Source: Falsihalocynthiibacter sp042445055 (GTDB taxonomy: Bacteria; Pseudomonadota; Alphaproteobacteria; Rhodobacterales; Rhodobacteraceae). Taken from it: a stretch of 64,000 nt of DNA. The translations under genes were made by a program, and so were the position numbers. The notes under the pieces are model-generated. The model was not told the DNA's origin. It did no database searches and worked only from the letters and a program-made list of their open reading frames with translations. Of the stretch, positions 1 to 7,901 are shown piece after piece (within the stretch, counting starts at the first letter, position 1; each line of letters opens with the position of its first letter). The stretch is from NCBI RefSeq assembly GCF_042445055.1, contig NZ_CP170339.1, positions 2,604,001 through 2,668,000 on the forward strand. Direction: 5' to 3'.

Positions 1-651
1 AGCCTGATCGTTGCTTTCACCTCTGCGCTGTGCGCCAGCATTTTTGGCACCATGGCGGCGGTGGCACTACAAGGCATTAAGGGCCCAATTCGCGTTGCGT
101 TCGACTTGCTTATCTACATTGCGGTGATGATCCCAGGCATCGTCATCGGGATTTCGACGCTGATCGGGCTGGTAACGGTCTTTGATCAGCTCAACCCCCT
201 AATTGCCGCCATCTGGCCCGAAGGTTTCCAGCCACCCAAACTCCGTATGGGTATGGGATCGTTGATCGCGGCGCACACGATGTTCCTGATGGCATTGGTG
301 ATAATCATCGTGCGATCGCGTTTGGCTGGTATGGATCGCGCTCTAACCGAAGCTTCGTCGGATTTGTACGCGACTCCGATGGCGACGTTTCGGCAGGTGA
401 CATTGCCTGTGATCTTCCCAGCTATTCTGGCGGGATTTCTACTGAGCTTCACATTCAGTTTTGACGACTTCATCATCGCATTCTTTGTTGCCGGCTCTGA
501 GACAACCCTTCCGATCTATGTATTCTCGTCGATCCGCCGCGGTGTCACCCCTGAAATTAACGCGATTGGCACAATGGTTATGGGCGTATCCCTGCTGATG
601 TTGATCACCGCTCAATTATTACTTCAACGTGGAGGCAAGAAATCCCGATGA
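1..651 (+). CDS. ABC transporter permease, PotC-like (5' end cut by window)
   Basis: Inner-membrane permease of a binding-protein-dependent ABC importer of the spermidine/putrescine (PotC) type. The reading frame is open from base 1 and in frame with the rest, so the true start lies outside the window and about 217 residues are seen. Several hydrophobic membrane segments are visible. A cytoplasmic EAA-type loop (DLYATPMATFRQVTLP), which contacts the ATPase, is followed by the FSFDDFIIAFF segment typical of PotC proteins. The stop overlaps the next start (ATGA), so it is probably cotranscribed and translationally coupled with the SDR gene. The substrate (polyamine, opine or another small cation or acid) cannot be told from this half. 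Confidence 0.9.
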   Translation, partial: SLIVAFTSALCASIFGTMAAVALQGIKGPIRVAFDLLIYIAVMIPGIVIGISTLIGLVTVFDQLNPLIAAIWPEGFQPPKLRMGMGSLIAAHTMFLMALVIIIVRSRLAGMDRALTEASSDLYATPMATFRQVTLPVIFPAILAGFLLSFTFSFDDFIIAFFVAGSETTLPIYVFSSIRRGVTPEINAIGTMVMGVSLLMLITAQLLLQRGGKKSR

Positions 652-1445
652 CGCTCGCTCAAACTCAAGTGGCCCCGCTCGTTTTCCCTACATTAAAAGA
701 CAAAGTTGTTTTGGTCACAGGCGCGGGATCGGGTATTGGACGTGCCGGTGCGATGGCGATGGCGCGCCATGGTGCGCAAGTGGTTGTGACTGATCTTGAT
801 CCCGCCAAAGCCGCAAAGGTTGTTGATGATCTAGGTGATGAGGGCGTTAGCGCAGCCTCGGCAGGACTCGATGTAACCGACGATCAAGCAGTCGCCGACG
901 AGATCGACAAGATCGTCAAAACCTACGGTCGCATTGATGTACTTCATTCTCATGCGGGCTATCAGATCGAGGGCAATTTGGAACAGGTTCCTGTCGAGGG
1001 CATGGATATGTCATGGCGGCTGAACGTGCGCTCTCACTTTATCGCTGCAAGGGCAACTGTTGGACACATGCGCGCTCAGGGCGGTGGCAGCATTATCATC
1101 ACGTCGTCAAACTCTGGCGTTCAATATGACCGCGAAATGATTGCATATGCGACAACCAAACATGCCGTGATTGCGATGACACGCCAGATGGCGGCGGACT
1201 ATGCCAAAGACAATATTCGGTTTAACGCCTTGTGCCCGGGGTTTATCGACACGCCGTTTAACGCGGGGTTCGAAACACAAATGGGTGGGCGTGATCAACT
1301 GGAAAACTATGTGGCGCGCACCATCCCGATGGGACGCTGGGGCACAACCGATGAGATGGCAGATTCGATCCTATTTCTGGCCTCCGATATGTCGACATTC
1401 ATGACTGGCCACGCGTTGGTCATTGATGGCGGAGAATGCATCTAA
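648..1445 (+). CDS. SDR-family NAD(P)-dependent oxidoreductase
   Basis: Classical short-chain dehydrogenase/reductase of 265 residues, a cytosolic NAD(P)-dependent alcohol/ketone oxidoreductase. Visible motifs are TGAGSGIG near residue 25 for the cofactor, the catalytic Ser in SSNSG, YATTK as the YxxxK pair, and a PGFIDTPF segment. The usual NNAG motif reads SHAG, a departure that may alter the central strand contact. It overlaps the upstream permease by 4 bases, so its substrate is probably related to what that transporter imports. It resembles the SDR at 60135-60887, which has the similar PGWVDTEFNAA segment and MGG motif. Exact substrate unknown. Confidence 0.9.
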   Translation: MTLAQTQVAPLVFPTLKDKVVLVTGAGSGIGRAGAMAMARHGAQVVVTDLDPAKAAKVVDDLGDEGVSAASAGLDVTDDQAVADEIDKIVKTYGRIDVLHSHAGYQIEGNLEQVPVEGMDMSWRLNVRSHFIAARATVGHMRAQGGGSIIITSSNSGVQYDREMIAYATTKHAVIAMTRQMAADYAKDNIRFNALCPGFIDTPFNAGFETQMGGRDQLENYVARTIPMGRWGTTDEMADSILFLASDMSTFMTGHALVIDGGECI

Positions 1446-1487
1446 TTGCCATTGTCGGATTGAATTTAGCGGGGAGTATCAACCGCT

Positions 1488-2159
1488 CTAGTCTTCCAAG
1501 GAACCGGTTGAAACGGATCGTGATACTTTCCCCGCGAGGTCCACAGATATCAAGGCATAGAGCGCAAGCCTAAAGCGCGGATCGCGCGCTGCGTGTCGTT
1601 TCAATACATTCACGTCCCACTCCAACACGCTACTTTCTCGCGACAAAATCGCCGTGCCCGAAGCTGCGTTGCCCGTCAAATAGGCCACTTCCCCAACGAA
1701 ATTGTTTTGCGGAACAGAAAAACTACCGTTCGGCTTTTCGATATGGGCCTCCCCCTCAAGGATGTAATAAAGCGTGCTGACATTCGTGCCAGCAGCGGTC
1801 AGTTTGTAACCGTCCGGCCTTGCGACGCGGCTCGTCGCGCGCATCAGCTTCCTGAAATCTCCGGGTGGAAGGCTGTTAAATAGAGGGTAAATATCCCGAA
1901 ATTCCTTGGGGATTGCCCAAGCAGAGCGCCTATAGAACAGCCCCATGAGCCCAACAATATTCGCAGTCCCCGTCGCGACACTTGCCCAGATCGCGGGCCA
2001 TAGCGGAGTGCTATCGACGATCGCATAGTACCAAATATAAAGGGCAGTTCCGATGAGGAGCATCATCCGCAAAACCACCTGATTGATGATCAGATAACCG
2101 AGGACAAATATTCCAGCCGCTGCAAAAACCAGATAGTCTGTTAAGATCAAATCTTCCAC
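1488..2159 (-). CDS. membrane protein with cyclic-nucleotide-binding-like domain (Popeye-like layout), degenerate pocket
   Basis: A 223-residue protein with about three hydrophobic segments in residues 8-75 followed by a cytosolic cNMP-binding (CRP-like) domain. This is the architecture of Popeye-domain proteins. The phosphate-binding cassette is recognisable as VGEVAYLTGNAASGTA. It keeps the Glu, but the Arg that contacts the cyclic phosphate in canonical domains is replaced by Ser, so ligand binding is doubtful. It starts at GTG 2159. It is divergent from two paralogues at 2376 and 3080 across a 216-bp gap that must hold both promoters. Function unknown. A membrane-anchored cNMP sensor or scaffold is an inference from the layout. 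Confidence 0.75.
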   Translation of the reverse strand: MEDLILTDYLVFAAAGIFVLGYLIINQVVLRMMLLIGTALYIWYYAIVDSTPLWPAIWASVATGTANIVGLMGLFYRRSAWAIPKEFRDIYPLFNSLPPGDFRKLMRATSRVARPDGYKLTAAGTNVSTLYYILEGEAHIEKPNGSFSVPQNNFVGEVAYLTGNAASGTAILSRESSVLEWDVNVLKRHAARDPRFRLALYALISVDLAGKVSRSVSTGSLED

Positions 2160-2375
2160 GATGCATCCGTCCCTGATAATTTTTCATAACGTCATTAACC
2201 AGATGAAAGGCATTACTCAGTGCAAACTCATAAAAGCCCACGGAATGCACTACATGAATACGAAATTAAAGTATAATCAGCGCTTTTTCCTTTATCTTCA
2301 ACCCCTTTAGCACGCATACTTCGGGAGTGAAGAAAGCCGAGGACTGGGCTCGCCAAGCTGTGCAGAAAGGGAATT

Positions 2376-3026
2376 ATGGATCAATTGGCACAAATGAACT
2401 GGATTGAAGCAGTCGGCTGGTTGGCGTCGATTATGACCGTAGCGTGCTACTCTGCCCGCACGATGTTGCCGCTGCGCATATTGGCCATTTCGTCATCTGT
2501 TTGCTTCGCACTTTATTCTTTTGTGCTTCAGCTTTGGCCACTTTTCTACATGGAAATGATCCTGCTACCGATCAACGTTTATCGGTTCTGGCAGGTACTT
2601 TCCTTGCGGGTGAAGGTGGACCACAAGACCGATAAGTCCTCCTTCGATTTCTCTATTATCAAGGCATATGGCAAGAAGCTGAACTTCGCCGAAGGCTCCA
2701 CCGTATTCAAAAAGGGTGATGGCACTGACTATCTTTACTTCATTGAAAAGGGGCGCATCTCTATTGATGAATTAGGCGTGGAAATGGTGGCTGGCGATAT
2801 ATTCGGAGAGATCGCATTTTTTACGGATGCCGCCACACGCACCGCAACCGCAAGCTGCATCGAACAAGCCGAGGTTTACGCTCTAACTGAAAAGCAACTC
2901 ATGCGATTGCAGTTCGAAGACCCCAGCTTTGGTATGGCTGTCATGCGGACCATTACACGCCGCTTACTTGATCCCGCCCGAAAATTGCCCGTTAGATCAG
3001 AGTATTCCAACCAAGGTGTCTCCTAG
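2376..3026 (+). CDS. membrane protein with C-terminal cyclic-nucleotide-binding domain (Popeye-like)
   Basis: A 216-residue protein with three N-terminal hydrophobic helices (about residues 12-75), a basic linker and a C-terminal cNMP-binding beta-barrel. The cassette FGEIAFFTDAATRTATAS keeps both the ribose-contacting Glu and the phosphate-contacting Arg of canonical CRP/HCN-type domains, so it plausibly binds cAMP or cGMP. AAGGGAATT before ATG 2376 is a fair ribosome site. It is followed 53 bases later by a paralogue in the same direction. With the class III cyclase at 3762-4580 nearby, these proteins are candidate receptors for its product. That link rests only on proximity. Confidence 0.8.
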   Translation: MDQLAQMNWIEAVGWLASIMTVACYSARTMLPLRILAISSSVCFALYSFVLQLWPLFYMEMILLPINVYRFWQVLSLRVKVDHKTDKSSFDFSIIKAYGKKLNFAEGSTVFKKGDGTDYLYFIEKGRISIDELGVEMVAGDIFGEIAFFTDAATRTATASCIEQAEVYALTEKQLMRLQFEDPSFGMAVMRTITRRLLDPARKLPVRSEYSNQGVS

Positions 3027-3079
3027 CTTCATAAATACCTCTGAAATAAGGTCCCCATTCCCAATGTGAGTATCGAGCG

Positions 3080-3721
3080 ATGTCATTTCAAACTGTCGAA
3101 CTCATCGGTTTTGCGGCCTCGGCGCTGGTATTCCTGACATTTTGCATGCAGACGCTCCTGCCGCTTCGGATGATCGCGGCGGCTTCGAACATCCTCTTTA
3201 TCATCTATGCCGTTGTCGCTGGGTTGACCCCCATTCTTGTTCTGCACGGATTGCTATTTCCGGTAAACATCTGGCGCCTGCTACAGCAGCTCAAGGTCCG
3301 GCGCAGGATCGCCAGCACCTTCAACCATCCGCCCGAAGTCGGCATTCTGATGCCGTTTATGACGCTTGAGAAATTTGAGGCTGGGTCAAAAATATTTAGC
3401 AAAGGCGATCCAGCGGACCGTCTCTACGTAATAATCCAAGGCGAAGTCAGAGTTGAAGGCGTTGAACAAACGATCAAAGAGGGAGAAATTTTTGGAGAAA
3501 TCGGCCTATTTTCGGGCGAAGGGCTCCGCACTGGAACGGTGAGCGCGGTCGGACAAGTTGAAGCAGCATGGATCAACCGACCAACAGTCATAAAGATATT
3601 TGAAGACCACCCAGATTTTGCGCTGGCGCTCACTATGCTTATTTCGTCACGCCTTGTTGAGAACCAGAATACCCTGCACAGTCAGTTGGCGACGAACATA
3701 ACTGTCCCAACAAGCTCATGA
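3080..3721 (+). CDS. membrane protein with C-terminal cyclic-nucleotide-binding domain (Popeye-like), third paralogue
   Basis: A 213-residue paralogue of the preceding gene, with three N-terminal hydrophobic segments, a short RRR-type basic linker and a C-terminal cNMP-binding domain. The cassette FGEIGLFSGEGLRTGTVS retains Glu and Arg. Upstream features are weak (GAGCG before ATG), so translation may depend on the gene before it. It converges with the cyclase gene that ends at 3762 after a 40-bp gap. No DNA-binding helix-turn-helix is present, so it is not a CRP-type transcription factor. Output partner unknown. Confidence 0.8.
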   Translation: MSFQTVELIGFAASALVFLTFCMQTLLPLRMIAAASNILFIIYAVVAGLTPILVLHGLLFPVNIWRLLQQLKVRRRIASTFNHPPEVGILMPFMTLEKFEAGSKIFSKGDPADRLYVIIQGEVRVEGVEQTIKEGEIFGEIGLFSGEGLRTGTVSAVGQVEAAWINRPTVIKIFEDHPDFALALTMLISSRLVENQNTLHSQLATNITVPTSS

Positions 3722-3761
3722 AGGCGCAAGTATCACGTCGTTGATACCTGCACCGTCAAAC

Positions 3762-4580
3762 TTATTGCTTTATCAGGTGCCCTGCCTGAACCGTCATCTC
3801 AACGCCCTTAAGGTCGAAGCTCTGTAGGTCAACGGCCTCGTCCTGTCGACCAGCAGCATTGAGCGCCGCTTCGCTTATCAAAACCTCACCAGCTTTTGCG
3901 GCATCGGAAAGCCGTGCGGCAACGTTCACATCATAACCGAAGGCGCTCACTTCTTGTAGATCATTGCCAACCGATGCAACGGTGCCCAGATAGGCCCGCC
4001 CTGAGTGCAAGGCGATGCCTACGGGCACGTTTTCGCCTTGGAAGGTCGCGTTTTTCAAAGCCTCGGTCATCTTAAATGCGCCGTCGACGGCCTTCTTCAC
4101 ATAGTCCTCGCCGCTGAATCCCGGTGGCCAAACGCCAATGATAGAGTCTCCCTGAAACTGAAGAACAAAGCCCTCTGACCTCCAAAGAACAGGGATGATC
4201 GTTTCGCGCATAAAAACGATCAACTCTTTGAATTCTTTGGGGGACATACGAGAGGAAATCTCGACCGAGCCGCGCAGATCACAGAACATGATCGCCAGAT
4301 CAACCTCTGCTCCGCCCGGAAAGGCCTTTAGAAAACCATCACAAGCGTTACAGAATAGCGGGTTTCGCGACGATGCCTCTAGGCCCATTCGTTTGGTGAT
4401 CCAGCCGCCAAAACCGTTTAATGGCGCATAGCACATCTTGCATCGCGTTCGACCCGGCAACAAAGTGAAGCGTCTTTGCTTCTTTGCTAAGACTGGATGT
4501 CCGATTTGGAAAACTTGATGCCAAAGCTCTTCGTTTCCCTCTTCACGGGCGAATTCGTCCAAATGTGGAATTGTGTTCAT
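3762..4580 (-). CDS. class III adenylate/guanylate cyclase domain protein with N-terminal Cys4 motif
   Basis: A 272-residue soluble protein. Residues 45-80 hold two CxxC pairs (CKMC and CNAC), a likely zinc knuckle. Residues about 95-265 form a class III nucleotide cyclase domain: FCDLRGSVEIS with the first metal Asp, FQGDSIIGVWP with the second, HSGRAYLGTV, and YDVNVAARL with the transition-state Asn and Arg. The Lys that usually selects adenine (KxxGD) reads Gln here, and the partner position before VN is Ser, so base specificity is uncertain. Its start overlaps the stop of the upstream gene (AAATGA), implying translational coupling. No membrane segment. Output is presumably a cyclic nucleotide for nearby cNMP-binding proteins (inference). 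Confidence 0.85.
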   Translation of the reverse strand: MNTIPHLDEFAREEGNEELWHQVFQIGHPVLAKKQRRFTLLPGRTRCKMCYAPLNGFGGWITKRMGLEASSRNPLFCNACDGFLKAFPGGAEVDLAIMFCDLRGSVEISSRMSPKEFKELIVFMRETIIPVLWRSEGFVLQFQGDSIIGVWPPGFSGEDYVKKAVDGAFKMTEALKNATFQGENVPVGIALHSGRAYLGTVASVGNDLQEVSAFGYDVNVAARLSDAAKAGEVLISEAALNAAGRQDEAVDLQSFDLKGVEMTVQAGHLIKQ

Positions 4581-5458
4581 TTTTTGGGATCCTTTGGTGA
4601 TGCGCTCATGATGAGCGACGGTTCGTCAAGCACTCCCGGGCTGTTACAGACGGCGGTCGCGGCCAAGAACGTAGGTCCAGCTTTGACTGTAAGAACCGGC
4701 CCCATGCCACGGTAGAGTACCGAGATTGTCTCCCCCGTCTTAAAGGGCACGTCAGTTGGAATAGTACGTTCTCCGGTTTCTGGATCGCAAAGTCGTAGAT
4801 CAGGGACCGACACCACGATGCCCGCCTCAAGGAGCGGCTTGTCCAGCCATGGCGGCGCTTCTGCTAGACTCATGGTGTGATCGTAGTCGGGGCCAAACAT
4901 TGGCACCTCAAACTTGCCCGAGCACAACGATGCGGTCTGCAAATTGGTCATATGGGCCTCTTCCCCCTCCCCCCAAAGCAGATAGGTCGCATAGTCTGGC
5001 TGCTTCAGATGATGGGAAAACGGCCGATAAGTCACGATGCGCTGAACACGCACCTCAATATCCGCGATGATTGGTTTTAGGCGTTTCTTATCCCACGGGA
5101 AAAAGTGCGGGTTCGCTTCTTCCTCTTCTGTGAATTCCGGCAGCCCCTGAAAGATATTCGCTTTGAACGTCGGGCGCCGACCCGCGGGAATATCAGGGAT
5201 CACAAACAGAGCAGAATCCGCATCATCATTGCAAAGAATGAACGTATCAAGCGGATACATCTCGCGCGCCTCATCGTAGGCTGACTTTGCCTCTGGCGGC
5301 AGTTCGAGCTTGATAACAAGCTGATACTTATGCTCTTCGTGATGATATTGGGTCATGTGAACCCCGAACACGTCCTTATCGCCAACCAAAATCAAGGCAT
5401 GTTGATGCGGGTGATTTGAGACGAAATTTGATGGCCTCTTTGTAGTCATATTATCCAT
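4577..5458 (-). CDS. conserved-looking protein of unknown function in cyclase operon
   Basis: I do not recognise this protein of about 293 residues. It is hydrophilic, with no signal peptide or membrane segment, rich in His near the N-terminus (HPHQHAL, YHHEEHKY), with acidic stretches (TEEEEANPHFF) and two Cys residues far apart. ATG 5458 is preferred over ATG 5467 because GAAAGG then sits at a workable distance. Downstream it overlaps the cyclase start by 4 bases. Upstream it follows the PLP decarboxylase by about 40 bases, so the four genes form one leftward operon. The coupling suggests a partner or regulator of the cyclase, but no function can be assigned. Confidence 0.75.
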   Translation of the reverse strand: MDNMTTKRPSNFVSNHPHQHALILVGDKDVFGVHMTQYHHEEHKYQLVIKLELPPEAKSAYDEAREMYPLDTFILCNDDADSALFVIPDIPAGRRPTFKANIFQGLPEFTEEEEANPHFFPWDKKRLKPIIADIEVRVQRIVTYRPFSHHLKQPDYATYLLWGEGEEAHMTNLQTASLCSGKFEVPMFGPDYDHTMSLAEAPPWLDKPLLEAGIVVSVPDLRLCDPETGERTIPTDVPFKTGETISVLYRGMGPVLTVKAGPTFLAATAVCNSPGVLDEPSLIMSASPKDPKK

Positions 5459-5496
5459 GTGCGGCATCCTTTCAGAGCATACTTGGGGTGAAAGCG

Positions 5497-7836
5497 TTAG
5501 CTTGGGTCCGACAGGCCGTTCTTGCGCCGTAGGTCCGCTGCTAGCTTTTTGGCTTTGTCCTTCAGGGTCTTGGCAAGCATAGGAGTGAGATCACCATCAG
5601 CGGTGGATGTCATGAAGGGGTTTTGCTGGGTCGAGGTCAGAAACTTAACATCCATTCCTGCGACAGGATCGACGCCACAACGCTTCGCAAAATGATCTAC
5701 GAACTCTTGGCCGTAAGTGCTCGGGCCAAACTGGGATGATGTCACGAACAGCGGCGCTTTGGGGACGTTATCGTTGCCGAACTCCTGTACCGACAGTTCG
5801 CTGAACAGCGCGGCGTTCAAGTCATTCATCAAACCAAGGTCGCGGTTGATGCCCTCGCCAGTTTTAAAATTAATCGTATAGGCGCAGATTGTCTGATCCG
5901 AACCGAGGCGCTTGAATAAATCCATCAGTTCGGGATCGTGGAAAAGCTTCTCAACCAGCGCGTCATCTTCTAGGGGGACAATTTGCCGAGCAATATAGTC
6001 GCGTTGCTGCGCAATCTCATATCGATTGCCGCCATCACGTTCTGCCGGAAGTCTTTGAAATGGCGTCAGCGTTACTTCGTCATCCGATGCGAACTCGGCC
6101 AAAAGCGCGCAATAGAACCGCTTTGAATTGAACATACATTTGGCCAGCAGTCGTCCATATCCCGTTTTGTCGGCTGGAATGACTGCATGGGAAAGATAGA
6201 CAGCGGCGGCTACTGCACCGGGTTTTGAGCCTTCAATTCCGTAGACACCGACGCTCGGAACTGTGCCGCCGTGAAACACAACGGGGGCAGTAAAGGCGAC
6301 AACATCGCGCATCGCGCCATTGCGATAAACGAGTGATCCGACAGCATATGGGATGAAACCAGCCTTGTGCGGATCGACCGTGATCGTATCGCACCGCGCG
6401 AAGGCTTCATATTGTTTGGTTACATAGTCTCCCATCATCATGCCGGGCGACATTCCAAGATCGTGAGCAAAATATGGATCGTCTAGTTCAGGCCGCTCCT
6501 GCGCACCGCGATTTGCTTCTTGAACGCCAAAGTGCCGCGACATAAGTTGTGCTTCTTCATCGCTACCTTCAAGGCCAAGAGATGCGATATCGCTCTCAAG
6601 CTTGGAAGGGCGCAACATTGATGCAAAGTAGCCACCCCAAGCCGCATCCGCATGAAGCGAGAACTCAAGCCCCAATTGGCGGTACTCGTCACGAATATCT
6701 GCAATATCGGATAGCGGATCCACTGCGCTTTCTTCTGTTGTTCCCATGACGGCAACGACCTGAAGAACGGGGCGCTTCTCGGCAAGGCAACGATCAAGTT
6801 GGCGCCTAAGATCGACCGTATCCATTCGCCCATCGAGGTCCACGCGAACATCCCGCACGCTGGACCGCCCAAGGCCAACAAGCGATGCACCTTTGGGCCA
6901 AGAATAATGCGCCGTTGCAGGCACCAAAATAACCGGAGCAGGTACGTCCGGCATATAACGGCGCGAAAAATCAATCATGCCGAGATCAGCGATTGTCCTA
7001 CCCGATAGGCTCGCAGCAAGCGCATCTGCATCTATCCCTGCCGAAGCGGTCACGCGCACCAGCAAGCCAATTGCTTCATCAATCGGCAGATTCAAAAGCT
7101 CCCAGCTCGTCAAATCAATCAAGGCCCTGCGCTTACCTTCGAGCGTCAAAACCGTGACGTTACGTGCATCCGCAAGCGTAGGATCATGTCGAATGGCATC
7201 AACCAACACCAAAGGTAAATATTTCAGGTTGCGCACCGCCCAGATAGACTCTGCATTGGCAACCGATCCGTCGCAAGTAAGATGCCCCCAAGGTCGCGGC
7301 AAATCGCTCTCGTCCTCCGGGTCCCTGTAGCCCAACATGCGGCAAATATCGTCACATACAGCCATCTCAAGAAGCGTTGTGACTGGAGAGGCCTCTGTCG
7401 CGACATTGTTCTGATTATAGAGCAATCCCGCCATATATCCGACGAGCGACGGAAGCGTTGTGTCCCAATACATGTGGGACTGATTTCGATAGCTGGAAAG
7501 CGGAATGGAGGATCGTAAATGTGCAAGGACTTCGGAAAGTCTCTCTTCCATTAAGTCTGTCGACCGCTGGTAAGCAGGGTTTTCATCGCTGATAACGCTG
7601 GGGGGGGCCATTTGTGGATCATCAGGCTGATAGGTTCGGCGCGCTTCAAGGTTTGCTGAAATCGCTTGGTCCAACAATTTTCGAAAGACCGCTTCGTTCT
7701 CACCTTTCGGGCCCAAAAACCAAGCTGCTGGAGTGCCTACGGGTACTGGCTTGTTGAGGCTAAGTTTATCGGGATGACGCCGACGAAAGGCATCTACGGA
7801 CTGGTGCAACTCGTTGCTACGATGTCGATTTATCAT
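5497..7836 (-). CDS. pyridoxal-phosphate-dependent decarboxylase, group II, unusually long
   Basis: A PLP enzyme of the glutamate/aromatic amino-acid decarboxylase superfamily. Around residues 180-200 is a substrate/phosphate segment (WGHLTCDGSVANAESIW), later HADAAWGGYF with the Asp that pairs with the PLP pyridine nitrogen, and VDPHKAGFIPYAVG with the Schiff-base Lys. At 779 residues it is much longer than typical 450-550-residue family members. The extra length is spread between an N-terminal extension and a roughly 200-residue C-terminal part. AGGAGATGCACAT precedes ATG 7836. It lies between an S9 peptidase and the unknown/cyclase pair in one operon. Peptidase plus decarboxylase suggests amine production from peptides or amino acids. 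Substrate unknown. Confidence 0.85.
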   Translation of the reverse strand: MINRHRSNELHQSVDAFRRRHPDKLSLNKPVPVGTPAAWFLGPKGENEAVFRKLLDQAISANLEARRTYQPDDPQMAPPSVISDENPAYQRSTDLMEERLSEVLAHLRSSIPLSSYRNQSHMYWDTTLPSLVGYMAGLLYNQNNVATEASPVTTLLEMAVCDDICRMLGYRDPEDESDLPRPWGHLTCDGSVANAESIWAVRNLKYLPLVLVDAIRHDPTLADARNVTVLTLEGKRRALIDLTSWELLNLPIDEAIGLLVRVTASAGIDADALAASLSGRTIADLGMIDFSRRYMPDVPAPVILVPATAHYSWPKGASLVGLGRSSVRDVRVDLDGRMDTVDLRRQLDRCLAEKRPVLQVVAVMGTTEESAVDPLSDIADIRDEYRQLGLEFSLHADAAWGGYFASMLRPSKLESDIASLGLEGSDEEAQLMSRHFGVQEANRGAQERPELDDPYFAHDLGMSPGMMMGDYVTKQYEAFARCDTITVDPHKAGFIPYAVGSLVYRNGAMRDVVAFTAPVVFHGGTVPSVGVYGIEGSKPGAVAAAVYLSHAVIPADKTGYGRLLAKCMFNSKRFYCALLAEFASDDEVTLTPFQRLPAERDGGNRYEIAQQRDYIARQIVPLEDDALVEKLFHDPELMDLFKRLGSDQTICAYTINFKTGEGINRDLGLMNDLNAALFSELSVQEFGNDNVPKAPLFVTSSQFGPSTYGQEFVDHFAKRCGVDPVAGMDVKFLTSTQQNPFMTSTADGDLTPMLAKTLKDKAKKLAADLRRKNGLSDPS

Positions 7837-7901
7837 ATGTGCATCTCCTTCGGCCTAAAATTGGTTTGTCCTAAATCGCTCTGAGTAGAAACGAACTCTG
7901 A

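Noticed and set aside
1446..1487. Terminator after the first SDR
   Set aside because: Only a 5-bp stem (AGCGG/CCGCT) around a 9-base loop without a U-run is visible, too weak to call.
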